18,624 bases of DNA from an uncultured Oscillospiraceae bacterium (GTDB lineage Bacteria > Bacillota > Clostridia > Oscillospirales > Oscillospiraceae). The stretch spans positions 1-18,624 of the forward strand of contig CAUBQU010000002.1 in the NCBI GenBank assembly GCA_958438185.1, read 5' to 3'. The first letter of the stretch is position 1. The number at the start of each line of letters is the position of its first letter. The notes under the pieces are model-generated. The model did not search any database. It had not been told where the DNA came from and was given only the letters and a program-made list of their open reading frames with translations. Both the position numbers and the translations under genes were made by a program. Positions 8,201 to 14,910 of the stretch are shown here, in pieces.

Positions 8201-11200
8201 TCGGCGGGTATAACAATCTGACGGTCCGGCGCTGCAGCTTCCGCGGCAGTGCAGTGTCCTCCCTGAAAACGGCAGCGGGCATTGTTGGGGAGTCCAACGA
8301 TAACGTTACGATCGAAGACTGCTACTCTACCGGCAATCTGACGGCGGCCGGGCGGGCAGCCGGGATCACGCAGGGCGACAGCGAAAGCAATACGGTTCGC
8401 AACTGCTACGCCCTGGGGACGCTGCAGGCGCCGGAGACATTCGGCATTGCGAGCAAGGCAGAGTCCCTGGACGGTCCGTCCTACTGCCTGGATGTCAACG
8501 CCAGCACAGCCACGGGCAATACGATCACCAAGACGGCCACGGAATTCCGCGGCGGCACCGTTGCCTGGCTGCTGGGCAAGGCCTTTGGCCAGAAGCTGGG
8601 CGTGGATGCCTCCCCGGTTCTTTCGGACGGCACGAACCGCGTCTTTATGGCGGGCGGCGATCTGCGCAATGCATCCGCCGAGACCTGCGATCTTTTGATC
8701 AATGCCATCGGCACCGTCGCACTGGACGGGACGGAAAACTGCTTCGGCAATGTTACCCTGGCGCAGGATTGCTACGATATGCTGGCGAAAGCCGAGCGGG
8801 CCAAGGTCACAAAGCTGGAGACCCTCACCCAGAAGCAGGCGGATTACACCACCGCGGTGAACGCCCTCATCGCCCAGATCGACGCCCTCGGCGAGATCAC
8901 CCTGGCGAGCAAGGACGCGCTGGAAGCAGCCCGCGGCAGCTGTGACCGCTACCTCGCCTGGGGCGGCGACGCAGCGCGTGTGACAAATTACGAGACCCTC
9001 ACGGCAGCTGAGGCGGCCTATGCCAAGTGCGTCCAGGCCGACAACGAGAGCAAGGTCGAAGAGAGCATCCAGATCAAGACCATCGACGGCGAGAAATACT
9101 ATGCCATCTCAAATCTTGAGCAGCTGCAGTGGTATATTGCCCTGCTGAACGGCACCCTGGCCGCAAAGGAGCGCAACACGGCGGCCAACGCCATCCTGAC
9201 GGCAGATATCACCGTCAACAAAAACCTGCTGGCGACGCTGCTGGATGAGACCGGCGCTGTCAAGGAGGACCAGCTTGCCAACATGACCCGTCTGCCGATG
9301 ATCGACAAGCTGGACGGCACGTTTGACGGCGATGGCCACACCATCTCCGGCGCGCTCTACTGCAGCTCCGTGGCAAGCTATGAGCATGACGGCGACGCGA
9401 TGATTCTCAATGTCAACGGCACCGTCAAGGACCTGGTACTCAAGGATGCCTATACCCAGGGCTTTCATGTCGCCGGTATCGCCTACTATTTGAACAAGGA
9501 CGCGAAGCTGCTGCGCTGCGGCTTTGAAGGCAAGCTCTTCGGCAAGTATTGGGCCGGCGGCTTGACGAACACGTCCAATCCAGGCGCGCTGATCGACAGC
9601 TGCTATTGCATCGCGGATATACACCTGGAGGACACCGCGGATACGACGACGCAGCAGGCGTACCGTATCGGCGGCATCAGCTGCCATAACTACGGCAAGG
9701 TCCAGATCAAAAACACCTTTGTCTCCGGCACCATTGGCCCCGCCTATTTCCAGGGCGCGATCGCAGGCATCCTGAATGGCGGCGGTACCGTGATCGACAA
9801 CTGCTACTATCCCCAGGTCGATGGCCTGGAGTGCATCAGCGACCTCTCCCGGGATGTCGCGACGCAGATCGGCGGCGGGAAGCTCCAGGGCGAAATGATG
9901 ACCAGCGGCGAGCTGGCCTACCGGCTGGGCGATGCCTTCGGCCAGCGCATCGGCGTGGATGCCCATCCGATGTTCCGCACGGCCGATAATGCGGTCTACT
10001 ACGTGAACGGCGCGTATGCCAACGCATCGGCCCAGGTCGCCATTGCGCTGATCGACGCCATCGGTACCGTCGCACTGGACGGCGCGGAGCATTGCTTCAC
10101 GAATCTGGCGACGGCCGACGCGTGCTACCGGTCCCTGACGGAGGCGGAGCGCGCCCAGGTGACGAACGTGGCGACGCTGCGCGCTGCCCAGGCGGCAGAG
10201 CAGGCGGTCATCGACCAGCTGGCTGCCGAGATCAAGGCCGTTACCCCCATGACGCTGGACAAGATCGAGCTGCTCCCCGCCCTGACGGCGAATCTGGCGG
10301 CCTATACCCAGCGCGGCGGCGATACGGCGAAGATCCCCAATTACGCCGACTATGAACAGGCGTGCAAGGACGCCGAGCGGCTCCCGGTCGAGGAAACGGA
10401 AAAGACCATGAAGACCGAGGAGATTGACGGCACGACGTATTACATCATCGAAAATGCCGACCAGCTCAACTGGTTTGCCCGTCTGGTCGACGGCACCCTG
10501 CCCACGGGCACGGCGCAGAACAATGCGGCCAACGCGATTCTAAAGTGCGATATCACCATCAACCAGGATCTGCTGGCATCTCTGGATGACATCCTGCTGC
10601 CCAGCGCGGCGTCGACGGAGAAGCTGCGGGCCATTGCACCCATCGGCTATGGCAATGACCTGAATGGCGCCAAGTACACCGGTACGTTTGACGGCAATGG
10701 CCACACCATCTCCGGCCTGTACCTCCCGGCAGGGGAAGTTACGAGCCAGTTTGGTCTCTTCGGCCAGCTGGACGGCACAGTCAAGAACCTGCATGTGCGC
10801 GATAGCTATGTCGGCGGCCAGGCGACAGACCGGGTCGGCGGTATCGTCGGCTACGGTGGCACTGCAGTGGTCGAAAACTGCAGCTATGAAGGCGTTGTCA
10901 TCGGTGCATCGAATGTCGGCGGCCTGATCGGCTACTATAACGGCGTCGTCCGCAACTGCCGCACGAATATTACCATGGCGACCTATAACACTGCGGCGCC
11001 GCAGAATGCCGGCGGCTTAGTCGGTAGTATGCGCAGCAATAAGGACTTTATCAACTGCTACGCCCAGGGCACGATCTACTGCAACAAGGGCACCGCCAGT
11101 GCGACCTACTGCGGCGGGCTGACCGGCACCAGCGCAGTGGGGACCATAGCGAAAAACTGCTATGCGGCCGTAGAATTGGTCGGCGCCAGCAAGAATGTCG

Positions 11201-13458
11201 GCGGCCTGACAGGTTTTATGATGGCCAACAAGTGGAGCAACTGCTATAGCTACAACACGGTCAAGGCAGTTGGCGCGTCGAACGCCATCGGCAAGGACGT
11301 CGCCGGGAAGGCGGAGAGCAAGACGGCAGAGGAATTTGCCGACGGCACCGTCCTGGCTCTGCTGGGCGACGCTTATGTCCAGCGCATCGGGGTCGACCCG
11401 TACCCCGTCTTTGCCGAGGCGCTGCCCACGGCGGCCATTACGGTCGAGCTGGAGCAGGATAACTATGCAAAGCACGCCGAAGTCATTGCCCGGGTTTATC
11501 TGACGGGCACCCAGACGGCTGGGACGGTCGGCTACAGCCTGACCTACAACGCGGCAGAGCTGGAGCTGCAGACGGCCCAGGCCGCAGCGAACCTGACGGC
11601 GGACGATCGCTCCGCAGCGGGCAGCATTCTCCGGACCCTGACCCTGGCGGACGGCGCGAAGCTGGAAGCGGGCGAGGATGGCCGCATCCTGCTTGACACC
11701 CTGACCTTCACGGCGAAGAAGGCCTGCACGGCCTCCTTTGGCCTGGATGGCATCGCGGGGGACGAGACCTTCGGCGACAGCCCCGCCTTCGTCCATGACA
11801 CCGGCGTTTCCCTGGCAACGACCCTCCGCCAGACCTACGTGACGACGGAGGCCGCCGACCGAGAGGCCGCCGCAGCCGTCGACGCCCTGATCGACGCCAT
11901 CGGCAAGGTCACGACAGACAGCGGCGATGCCATCGCAGCGGCAAGAGCCGCCTACGATGCCCTGACGCCGCAGCAGAAGGACTATGTCGAACACTACGAG
12001 ACCCTGACCTTCGCCGAGGAGACCTACCAGCGCCTGCCCGACTGCGCGTCCGGCAAGCATGTCTACCCCGAGTGGAAGGTCACGAAGGAAGCCACCTGCG
12101 ACGAGACCGGCGAAATGTCCGGCATCTGCAAGTACTGCGGTCATGTCGGCACCCTGACGGTCGCGGCCCTGGGCCACGATTGGGACGCAGGCAAGCAGAC
12201 GAAGGCGCCGACCTGCACGGAAGCAGGCACGATGCACTTCACCTGCCAGCGCGCGGGCTGCAAGGGCGAAAAGGACGAGACCATCGCAAAGCTGGCCCAC
12301 GAATATGAAGCCACGGTCACCGCGCCGACCTGCGAATCGGCCGGTTACACGACGCATACCTGCAAGACCTGCGGCGACAGCTACATCGACACTATGGTCC
12401 CGGCCAAGGGCCACACGGACAAAGCCGTCGTCACAGCCCCGACGTGCGATACCATGGGTTACACGACCCATACCTGCGCCACCTGCGGCAGAAGCTATGT
12501 CGACAGCTACACCGCGGCGACGGACCATGATTACAAGTCCGAGGTCACGAAGGAAGCCACCTGCACGGCAGAAGGCGTCCTGACCTTCACCTGCCAGCAC
12601 GAAGGCTGTGACAAGACCTACACCCAGGCCATCCCCAAGGCAGACCATGAGATGACGGCCACCGTCACGAAGCCCACATGCCTGAGCTTCGGTTATACGG
12701 AATACCGCTGCCAGCACTGCGACTACAGCTATGTGAACGCCTTCACCCAGCCCACGGGCCACGCCTGGAACGATGGCGAAGTGACGACCCAGCCGACGAT
12801 CTGGGAGACGGGCGTCATGACCTACACCTGCGAAAACTGCGGCGAGACGAGAACGGAAGAGCTTGCCAAGCTGCCTGCCTGCGAAGGCGGCGTGTATTGC
12901 CCGAGCCGTCAGTTTGCGGATGTGGACCAGACGCTGTGGTACCACGACGCGGTGGACTACGTCTTCGCCCACGGCCTGATGTACGGCACGACGGACACGA
13001 CGTTCAGCCCGGATGATGCGCTGACGCGGGCCATGTTCGTCACGATGCTCTACCGTATGGAGGGCAAGCCCGAGGTCAAGGACGCGGCAAGCTTCACGGA
13101 TGTTCCCGAAGGCGCATACTATGCGGACGCTGTCGCCTGGGCCAGCGCCAACGGCGTTGTCTATGGCACCAGCGAGACGGCCTTCAGCCCCGACGCGAAG
13201 ATCACCCGGGAGCAGATGGCAGCCATGATGCGCCGCTACGCGGATTATCACAAGCTGACAAGCAGCACCTGGGTTGACCTGAGCAGCTACGCCGATGCCG
13301 CCAGCATCAGCAGCTGGGCGACCGAGTCGATGCAGTGGGCCGTTGCAAATGAACTGATGTACGGCAACACCCACAACGAGCTGCAGCCTGCCGCCAACGC
13401 GACGCGCGCCCAGGCGGCTGCCATCCTGCAGCGGTTTGCGACGAAGATCGTCAAGTAA
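5287..13458 (+). CDS. Riboswitch-controlled giant SLH surface protein with GLUG modules, cohesin-like domain and Cys-rich repeats
   Basis: About 2723 aa from ATG 5287 (2727 from 5275). It starts with a signal peptide (KKLPKRILAALMALAL, cleavage likely after SMALA). In order: an unassigned beta-rich N-terminal region (30-650), with an Ig-like segment around 280-400; then three similar modules at about 731-1123, 1259-1575 and 1704-2048. Each module opens with a DG-YY-I/L-WFA-L-NG type motif, has FDGxGHTISGL, and continues in GLUG-type repeats (GNVGGIVGSG, NAGGLVGSM), which fold as a beta-helix. Helical FIVAR-like spacers (TLTAAEAAY type) separate them. A cohesin-like domain (about 2050-2178), seven Cys/His-rich repeats (2253-2532) and three SLH repeats (2543-2723) follow. 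It is an exported wall-bound protein. It has its own promoter, cobalamin riboswitch and terminator, so B12 limitation should raise it. GLUG modules occur in adhesins and surface proteases; I see no catalytic motif. No DUF4430 domain is visible here. Function is inferred from regulation and the neighbour. Confidence 0.93.
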   Translation: MKKLPKRILAALMALALILGLLPSMALAATPAEAGQGAYQVTIYASVQALTLQNAAGENIPLTKGESGDYATFTFRGDAGTYTYRNDAAGTGMFKVTGDADVYLRLITYSVKDARTDFKMRIVNTEDTSLVCESLVTTDKQSATVLVPAYGYNVRYQYFCEPTDETYCGFYGNLWSLPGATEFMGFKAAGFNLSDGRAYNIGRKATVSFKIPAGATLKVEELVKFYRQNNQFKTTFVKTEGGYDYYTAEAPTNSGGEVYYVVSKEGYMKKAHTFTPKAGLSIEVDKLEATPNLHESRYEASIITNGNASKFISLQQGEAFGSWSSRAWQAINDGLQNGYLEPDKHYYVLDGDSVTVDEYGIVKAVKPGLSIVALTYDAMEFDDQVYGAINDESVAVYAFMVNGNREGVTTGLEGLSDLNTFYYAKTVKVDGSDEVKTNDSIPKTIKPTAENGQSLTVSLMNVCGYPTPKASSWQTVAANADGSYTLNLKAGRNIVKVQAGDAMRCYVLGAVGSDVTVQNVTSPGQTICAGETVKVAYSNVTTPQPKLGAIYNPGYGNTTYLEGTLLDESGKELATVSGEGTQYGIKENAGLQVIPDAAGEFTVSNVRIHLGSYGSAPGTHLALSPQSEGGNYHGTDSPEATNYWCSFQDVSFSVIGSDYPERAAAIVERINAIGEVTLTDECKAKIDAARLAYDEAPVGVKNLITADQLKVLTDAEAAYETLLFAQIETAIEKRTVDGKEYYVLKTADELVWFAKLVNGLQSGGWDARQETANALLDADITFNENVLDADGNLTKQAGWRQWTPIGGYTWTSGTGFGATRNTALYKGIFDGQGHTISGLVMTTAWSGNAGLFGSAAGATVKNVKVKDSYLSGGNVGGIVGSGANATIVGSGSKVTIENVSYQGQIRANTYAAGIIAYTSSATVRNASFTGTLVTKDSTNAYAGGIMGLGSGTVEDCAVDATLEAGCNVGGIVGGYNNLTVRRCSFRGSAVSSLKTAAGIVGESNDNVTIEDCYSTGNLTAAGRAAGITQGDSESNTVRNCYALGTLQAPETFGIASKAESLDGPSYCLDVNASTATGNTITKTATEFRGGTVAWLLGKAFGQKLGVDASPVLSDGTNRVFMAGGDLRNASAETCDLLINAIGTVALDGTENCFGNVTLAQDCYDMLAKAERAKVTKLETLTQKQADYTTAVNALIAQIDALGEITLASKDALEAARGSCDRYLAWGGDAARVTNYETLTAAEAAYAKCVQADNESKVEESIQIKTIDGEKYYAISNLEQLQWYIALLNGTLAAKERNTAANAILTADITVNKNLLATLLDETGAVKEDQLANMTRLPMIDKLDGTFDGDGHTISGALYCSSVASYEHDGDAMILNVNGTVKDLVLKDAYTQGFHVAGIAYYLNKDAKLLRCGFEGKLFGKYWAGGLTNTSNPGALIDSCYCIADIHLEDTADTTTQQAYRIGGISCHNYGKVQIKNTFVSGTIGPAYFQGAIAGILNGGGTVIDNCYYPQVDGLECISDLSRDVATQIGGGKLQGEMMTSGELAYRLGDAFGQRIGVDAHPMFRTADNAVYYVNGAYANASAQVAIALIDAIGTVALDGAEHCFTNLATADACYRSLTEAERAQVTNVATLRAAQAAEQAVIDQLAAEIKAVTPMTLDKIELLPALTANLAAYTQRGGDTAKIPNYADYEQACKDAERLPVEETEKTMKTEEIDGTTYYIIENADQLNWFARLVDGTLPTGTAQNNAANAILKCDITINQDLLASLDDILLPSAASTEKLRAIAPIGYGNDLNGAKYTGTFDGNGHTISGLYLPAGEVTSQFGLFGQLDGTVKNLHVRDSYVGGQATDRVGGIVGYGGTAVVENCSYEGVVIGASNVGGLIGYYNGVVRNCRTNITMATYNTAAPQNAGGLVGSMRSNKDFINCYAQGTIYCNKGTASATYCGGLTGTSAVGTIAKNCYAAVELVGASKNVGGLTGFMMANKWSNCYSYNTVKAVGASNAIGKDVAGKAESKTAEEFADGTVLALLGDAYVQRIGVDPYPVFAEALPTAAITVELEQDNYAKHAEVIARVYLTGTQTAGTVGYSLTYNAAELELQTAQAAANLTADDRSAAGSILRTLTLADGAKLEAGEDGRILLDTLTFTAKKACTASFGLDGIAGDETFGDSPAFVHDTGVSLATTLRQTYVTTEAADREAAAAVDALIDAIGKVTTDSGDAIAAARAAYDALTPQQKDYVEHYETLTFAEETYQRLPDCASGKHVYPEWKVTKEATCDETGEMSGICKYCGHVGTLTVAALGHDWDAGKQTKAPTCTEAGTMHFTCQRAGCKGEKDETIAKLAHEYEATVTAPTCESAGYTTHTCKTCGDSYIDTMVPAKGHTDKAVVTAPTCDTMGYTTHTCATCGRSYVDSYTAATDHDYKSEVTKEATCTAEGVLTFTCQHEGCDKTYTQAIPKADHEMTATVTKPTCLSFGYTEYRCQHCDYSYVNAFTQPTGHAWNDGEVTTQPTIWETGVMTYTCENCGETRTEELAKLPACEGGVYCPSRQFADVDQTLWYHDAVDYVFAHGLMYGTTDTTFSPDDALTRAMFVTMLYRMEGKPEVKDAASFTDVPEGAYYADAVAWASANGVVYGTSETAFSPDAKITREQMAAMMRRYADYHKLTSSTWVDLSSYADAASISSWATESMQWAVANELMYGNTHNELQPAANATRAQAAAILQRFATKIVK
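12043..12882 (+). repeat. Seven Cys/His-rich protein repeats in the second SLH protein
   Basis: Within the coding region, seven units follow the pattern T-C-x(3)-G-x(4)-T-C-x(2-3)-C, for example PTCESAGYTTHTCKTCG and PTCDTMGYTTHTCATCG, with a His between successive units (ALGHDW, KLAHEY, AKGHTD, PTGHAW). Two units have CxxxC-type spacing (CQRAGC, CQHEGC), and the last has Ile-Trp in place of the first Cys. The C..CxxC..H layout looks like small metal-binding knuckles. Such repeats are common in Clostridia surface proteins, but I know of no established role. Confidence 0.85.
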
Positions 13459-13580
13459 TTGGCGACCGGCGCAAGTAAATGAGATAACTTCTTCATTTCC
13501 TTTATTTCCTTTCTAAACGGGTGCGGGCCAAAACCCGCACCCACCCCCCTTCGGCGCTTGGCGCCGGAGGGGGTTCCTCT
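12913..13580 (+). repeat. Direct repeat copy 2: SLH coding end plus 3' tail and terminator
   Basis: This is the second copy of the segment at 4132-4800. Terminator hairpin two differs between copies (CTCTGATGC versus CTTCGGCGC) but the changes keep pairing on both arms, so the structure has been under selection rather than simply copied recently. Confidence 0.8.
13519..13580 (+). terminator. Double-hairpin terminator of second SLH gene
   Basis: Hairpin one has GGGTGCGGG (13519-13527) and CCCGCACCC (13534-13542). Hairpin two has CCCCCTTCGGCGC (13545-13557) and GCGCCGGAGGGGG (13561-13573) around a TTG loop, then TTCCTCT. It has the same layout as the terminator at 4735-4800. Confidence 0.8.
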
Positions 13581-13605
13581 ATGTTCCCAAGGAGGGCAGA
13601 AAAAT

Positions 13606-13654
13606 ACCGCCGCATCTTCCGCAAAGGCTGCGGAGGATGCGGCGGTGTTTTTCT
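13606..13654. terminator. Bidirectional terminator between convergent genes
   Basis: An 18-pair stem, ACCGCCGCATCTTCCGCA (13606-13623) with TGCGGAGGATGCGGCGGT (13629-13646), one G-U pair. GTTTTTCT follows on the + strand and an A-run (13600-13604) precedes it, giving a T-run on the - strand. It ends the methyltransferase transcript arriving from the right and backs up the SLH gene terminator from the left. Confidence 0.88.
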
Positions 13655-13660
13655 GTGCGG

Positions 13661-14551
13661 TTATACGGGGTGCGTGGTGCGGTGGTCCCAGAGGAGCCAG
13701 CCATAGCGGCACATGGTGCGGCAGGAGATGCAGCCGTCGGCGTCTGCGTGGGCGGCCAGGTCCGCCGCAAGGCGCGGCAGGAGCGCATCCGGGTCGCCCG
13801 GTACGCGGTAGCGGCGCAGAATATCCCGCGCCAGGGCTTCGTCCGCGGCGGGTCGCGTGCAGAGCTGCTCTGTGTGATAGGCGACCACAGGGAAGCGCCC
13901 CCGGAGCCAGAGCAGGTTCAGCAGTGCATAGAAATTCCGACCGTTTCGGCGGGCAGAAAAGCTGCCAGCCGGGCAGAGCCGCGCCAGGGCGGCCTCTGCG
14001 ATATTGTCCGTCGCCTGGACGAAGTTGCTGGTGCAGCAGTAGGCCCGGCTGGCCTGCTCCAGGCGCTCAAGGTCTTGCGCGCTGCTGAGGGCAGGCGTCT
14101 GGGCGGCAAAGACAAGGTCAAATGCGCCGTCCCAGGCAGGATCATGGAGATCAAGCGCCGTAAAATCGGCCTGCAGGAAGCGGAGATTCTCCCGCCCTTC
14201 CTGGGCGGCGTGGGCTTGCGCGCTGCGCAGCATCCGGGGCGAAAGGTCGACGGCGGTGACCTGGGCGCAGGTCCGGGAAAATTCGACGGCAAAGCGCCCC
14301 ATGCCGCAGCCGATGTCCAGCACGGTGTCCTGCGGGCCGAGCAGCCCGTGGTCACGGAGAAACGCAGCCATTGCGGCAACGCGGGTGTCATAGGCGGCAA
14401 GCTTGGTGTCGCTTTCCAAAAGCTCTCGCTCCCAGGCAGCGGCGCGGGCGTCCCAGTCGGCGCTCGAGTAGCTGCAGGCGGCGTTTTTATCCTGTTTGAG
14501 CAGCGCGGCAAATTGCTCTTGCAGCGCCGCGGGGTCCCAGTTTGTTGGCAT
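13661..14551 (-). CDS. Class I SAM-dependent methyltransferase
   Basis: A 296-aa cytosolic protein with a Rossmann-like methyltransferase core. Motif I is VLDIGCGMGR (77-86), which binds S-adenosylmethionine. The acidic end of strand 2 is VDLS (101-104), then ADF (128-130) and FDLVFAA (144-150). The N-terminal 70 residues are helical with YSSADWDARAAAWERE. The C-terminal 130 residues, which should set the substrate, are not diagnostic; they contain clustered Cys near the end (CISCRTMCRYGW). The start is ATG at 14549-14551 with GGAGGG about 8 bases upstream (14560-14565). It is a single-gene unit between its own promoter and the bidirectional terminator. Its substrate is unknown. Closeness to a B12-regulated gene is not enough to assign a corrinoid role. 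Confidence 0.88.
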   Translation of the reverse strand: MPTNWDPAALQEQFAALLKQDKNAACSYSSADWDARAAAWERELLESDTKLAAYDTRVAAMAAFLRDHGLLGPQDTVLDIGCGMGRFAVEFSRTCAQVTAVDLSPRMLRSAQAHAAQEGRENLRFLQADFTALDLHDPAWDGAFDLVFAAQTPALSSAQDLERLEQASRAYCCTSNFVQATDNIAEAALARLCPAGSFSARRNGRNFYALLNLLWLRGRFPVVAYHTEQLCTRPAADEALARDILRRYRVPGDPDALLPRLAADLAAHADADGCISCRTMCRYGWLLWDHRTTHPV

Positions 14552-14583
14552 AGCGGTGTCCCTCCGTGATGTTTCTTACTGCT

Positions 14584-14612
14584 ACTATACTGGAATCCGC
14601 GCCGCTGTGCAA
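14584..14612 (-). promoter_or_regulatory. Promoter of the methyltransferase gene
   Basis: On the - strand, a -35 TTGCAC (14607-14612), a 17-base spacer and a -10 TATAGT (14584-14589), about 33 bases before the start codon. Spacing and sequence fit a vegetative sigma-A promoter. Confidence 0.7.
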
Positions 14613-14621
14613 CAAAAACCG

Positions 14622-14650
14622 AAAAAAATGCACCCGGTTTAGACGGGTGC
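14622..14650 (-). terminator. Minus-strand terminator-like hairpin after the phosphate transporter
   Basis: Seven-base arms GCACCCG (14630-14636) and CGGGTGC (14644-14650) with the loop GTTTAGA (+ strand), followed in the - direction by a run of seven T (complement of 14622-14628). It is oriented to stop transcripts coming from the cotransporter gene, but lies 250 bases after its stop codon. It also sits just upstream of the methyltransferase promoter. Confidence 0.65.
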
Positions 14651-14678
14651 GTCAGAATGTCAAAAAAGCCTCGCAGAG

Positions 14679-14890
14679 TTTGCGCCGCGCACGGCGCAAA
14701 TGAAGTCAAAAACATTTTTTCCGGCGGCGTGTACGTCGGAAAAAATACTTCTCGCCCTGCAAGTGTGGAATTTTCACGCCAACGGGCGTGAAAATTATGC
14801 GCGCAGCAGGGTGCAATCCCCTCAAACGAGAGCCCAGCGAAGCAGGTCTCGTTTGAGAGCTTGTCAAAAATGTTTTTTTGACAAGCTCTC
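14679..14890. repeat. Dense cluster of perfect palindromes (possible small non-coding mobile or structural element)
   Basis: Five long stems lie in 212 bases, none coding. They are TTTGCGCC/GGCGCAAA (14679-14686, 14693-14700); TTTTTTCCGGCG/CGTCGGAAAAAA (14715-14726, 14734-14745); AATTTTCACGCC/GGCGTGAAAATT (14769-14780, 14785-14796), itself enclosed by CCCTGC/GCAGGG (14755-14760, 14806-14811); CTCAAACGAGA/TCTCGTTTGAG (14821-14831, 14847-14857); and GAGAGCTTGTCAAAAA/TTTTTGACAAGCTCTC (14855-14870, 14875-14890). The last two share three bases. The density far exceeds chance and is unlike simple terminators. Confidence 0.75.
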
Positions 14891-14891
14891 A

Positions 14892-14910
14892 CGCCCGGTT
14901 TAGACGGGCG
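14892..14910. repeat. Stem-loop over the cotransporter stop codon, near-copy of the hairpin at 14630
   Basis: Arms CGCCCG and CGGGCG (14892-14897, 14905-14910) enclose the loop GTTTAGA, whose complement contains the TAA stop codon. The hairpin at 14630-14650 has the same loop with a compensated A-T for G-C change in the stem. The two copies bracket the palindrome cluster in direct orientation. Confidence 0.7.

Noticed and set aside
13637..14569. 310-codon + strand frame opposite the methyltransferase
   Set aside because: The - strand frame has SAM-binding motifs, promoter and ribosome binding site; the + frame has none and runs across the terminator region.
14679..14890. CRISPR array
   Set aside because: The palindromes differ from one another in sequence and spacing; there are no identical repeats with unique spacers and no cas genes.
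14855..14890. The 16-pair GAGAGCTTGTC palindrome as the cotransporter terminator
   Set aside because: No T-run follows the stem on the - strand, and the hairpin at 14630 with seven T is a better terminator.
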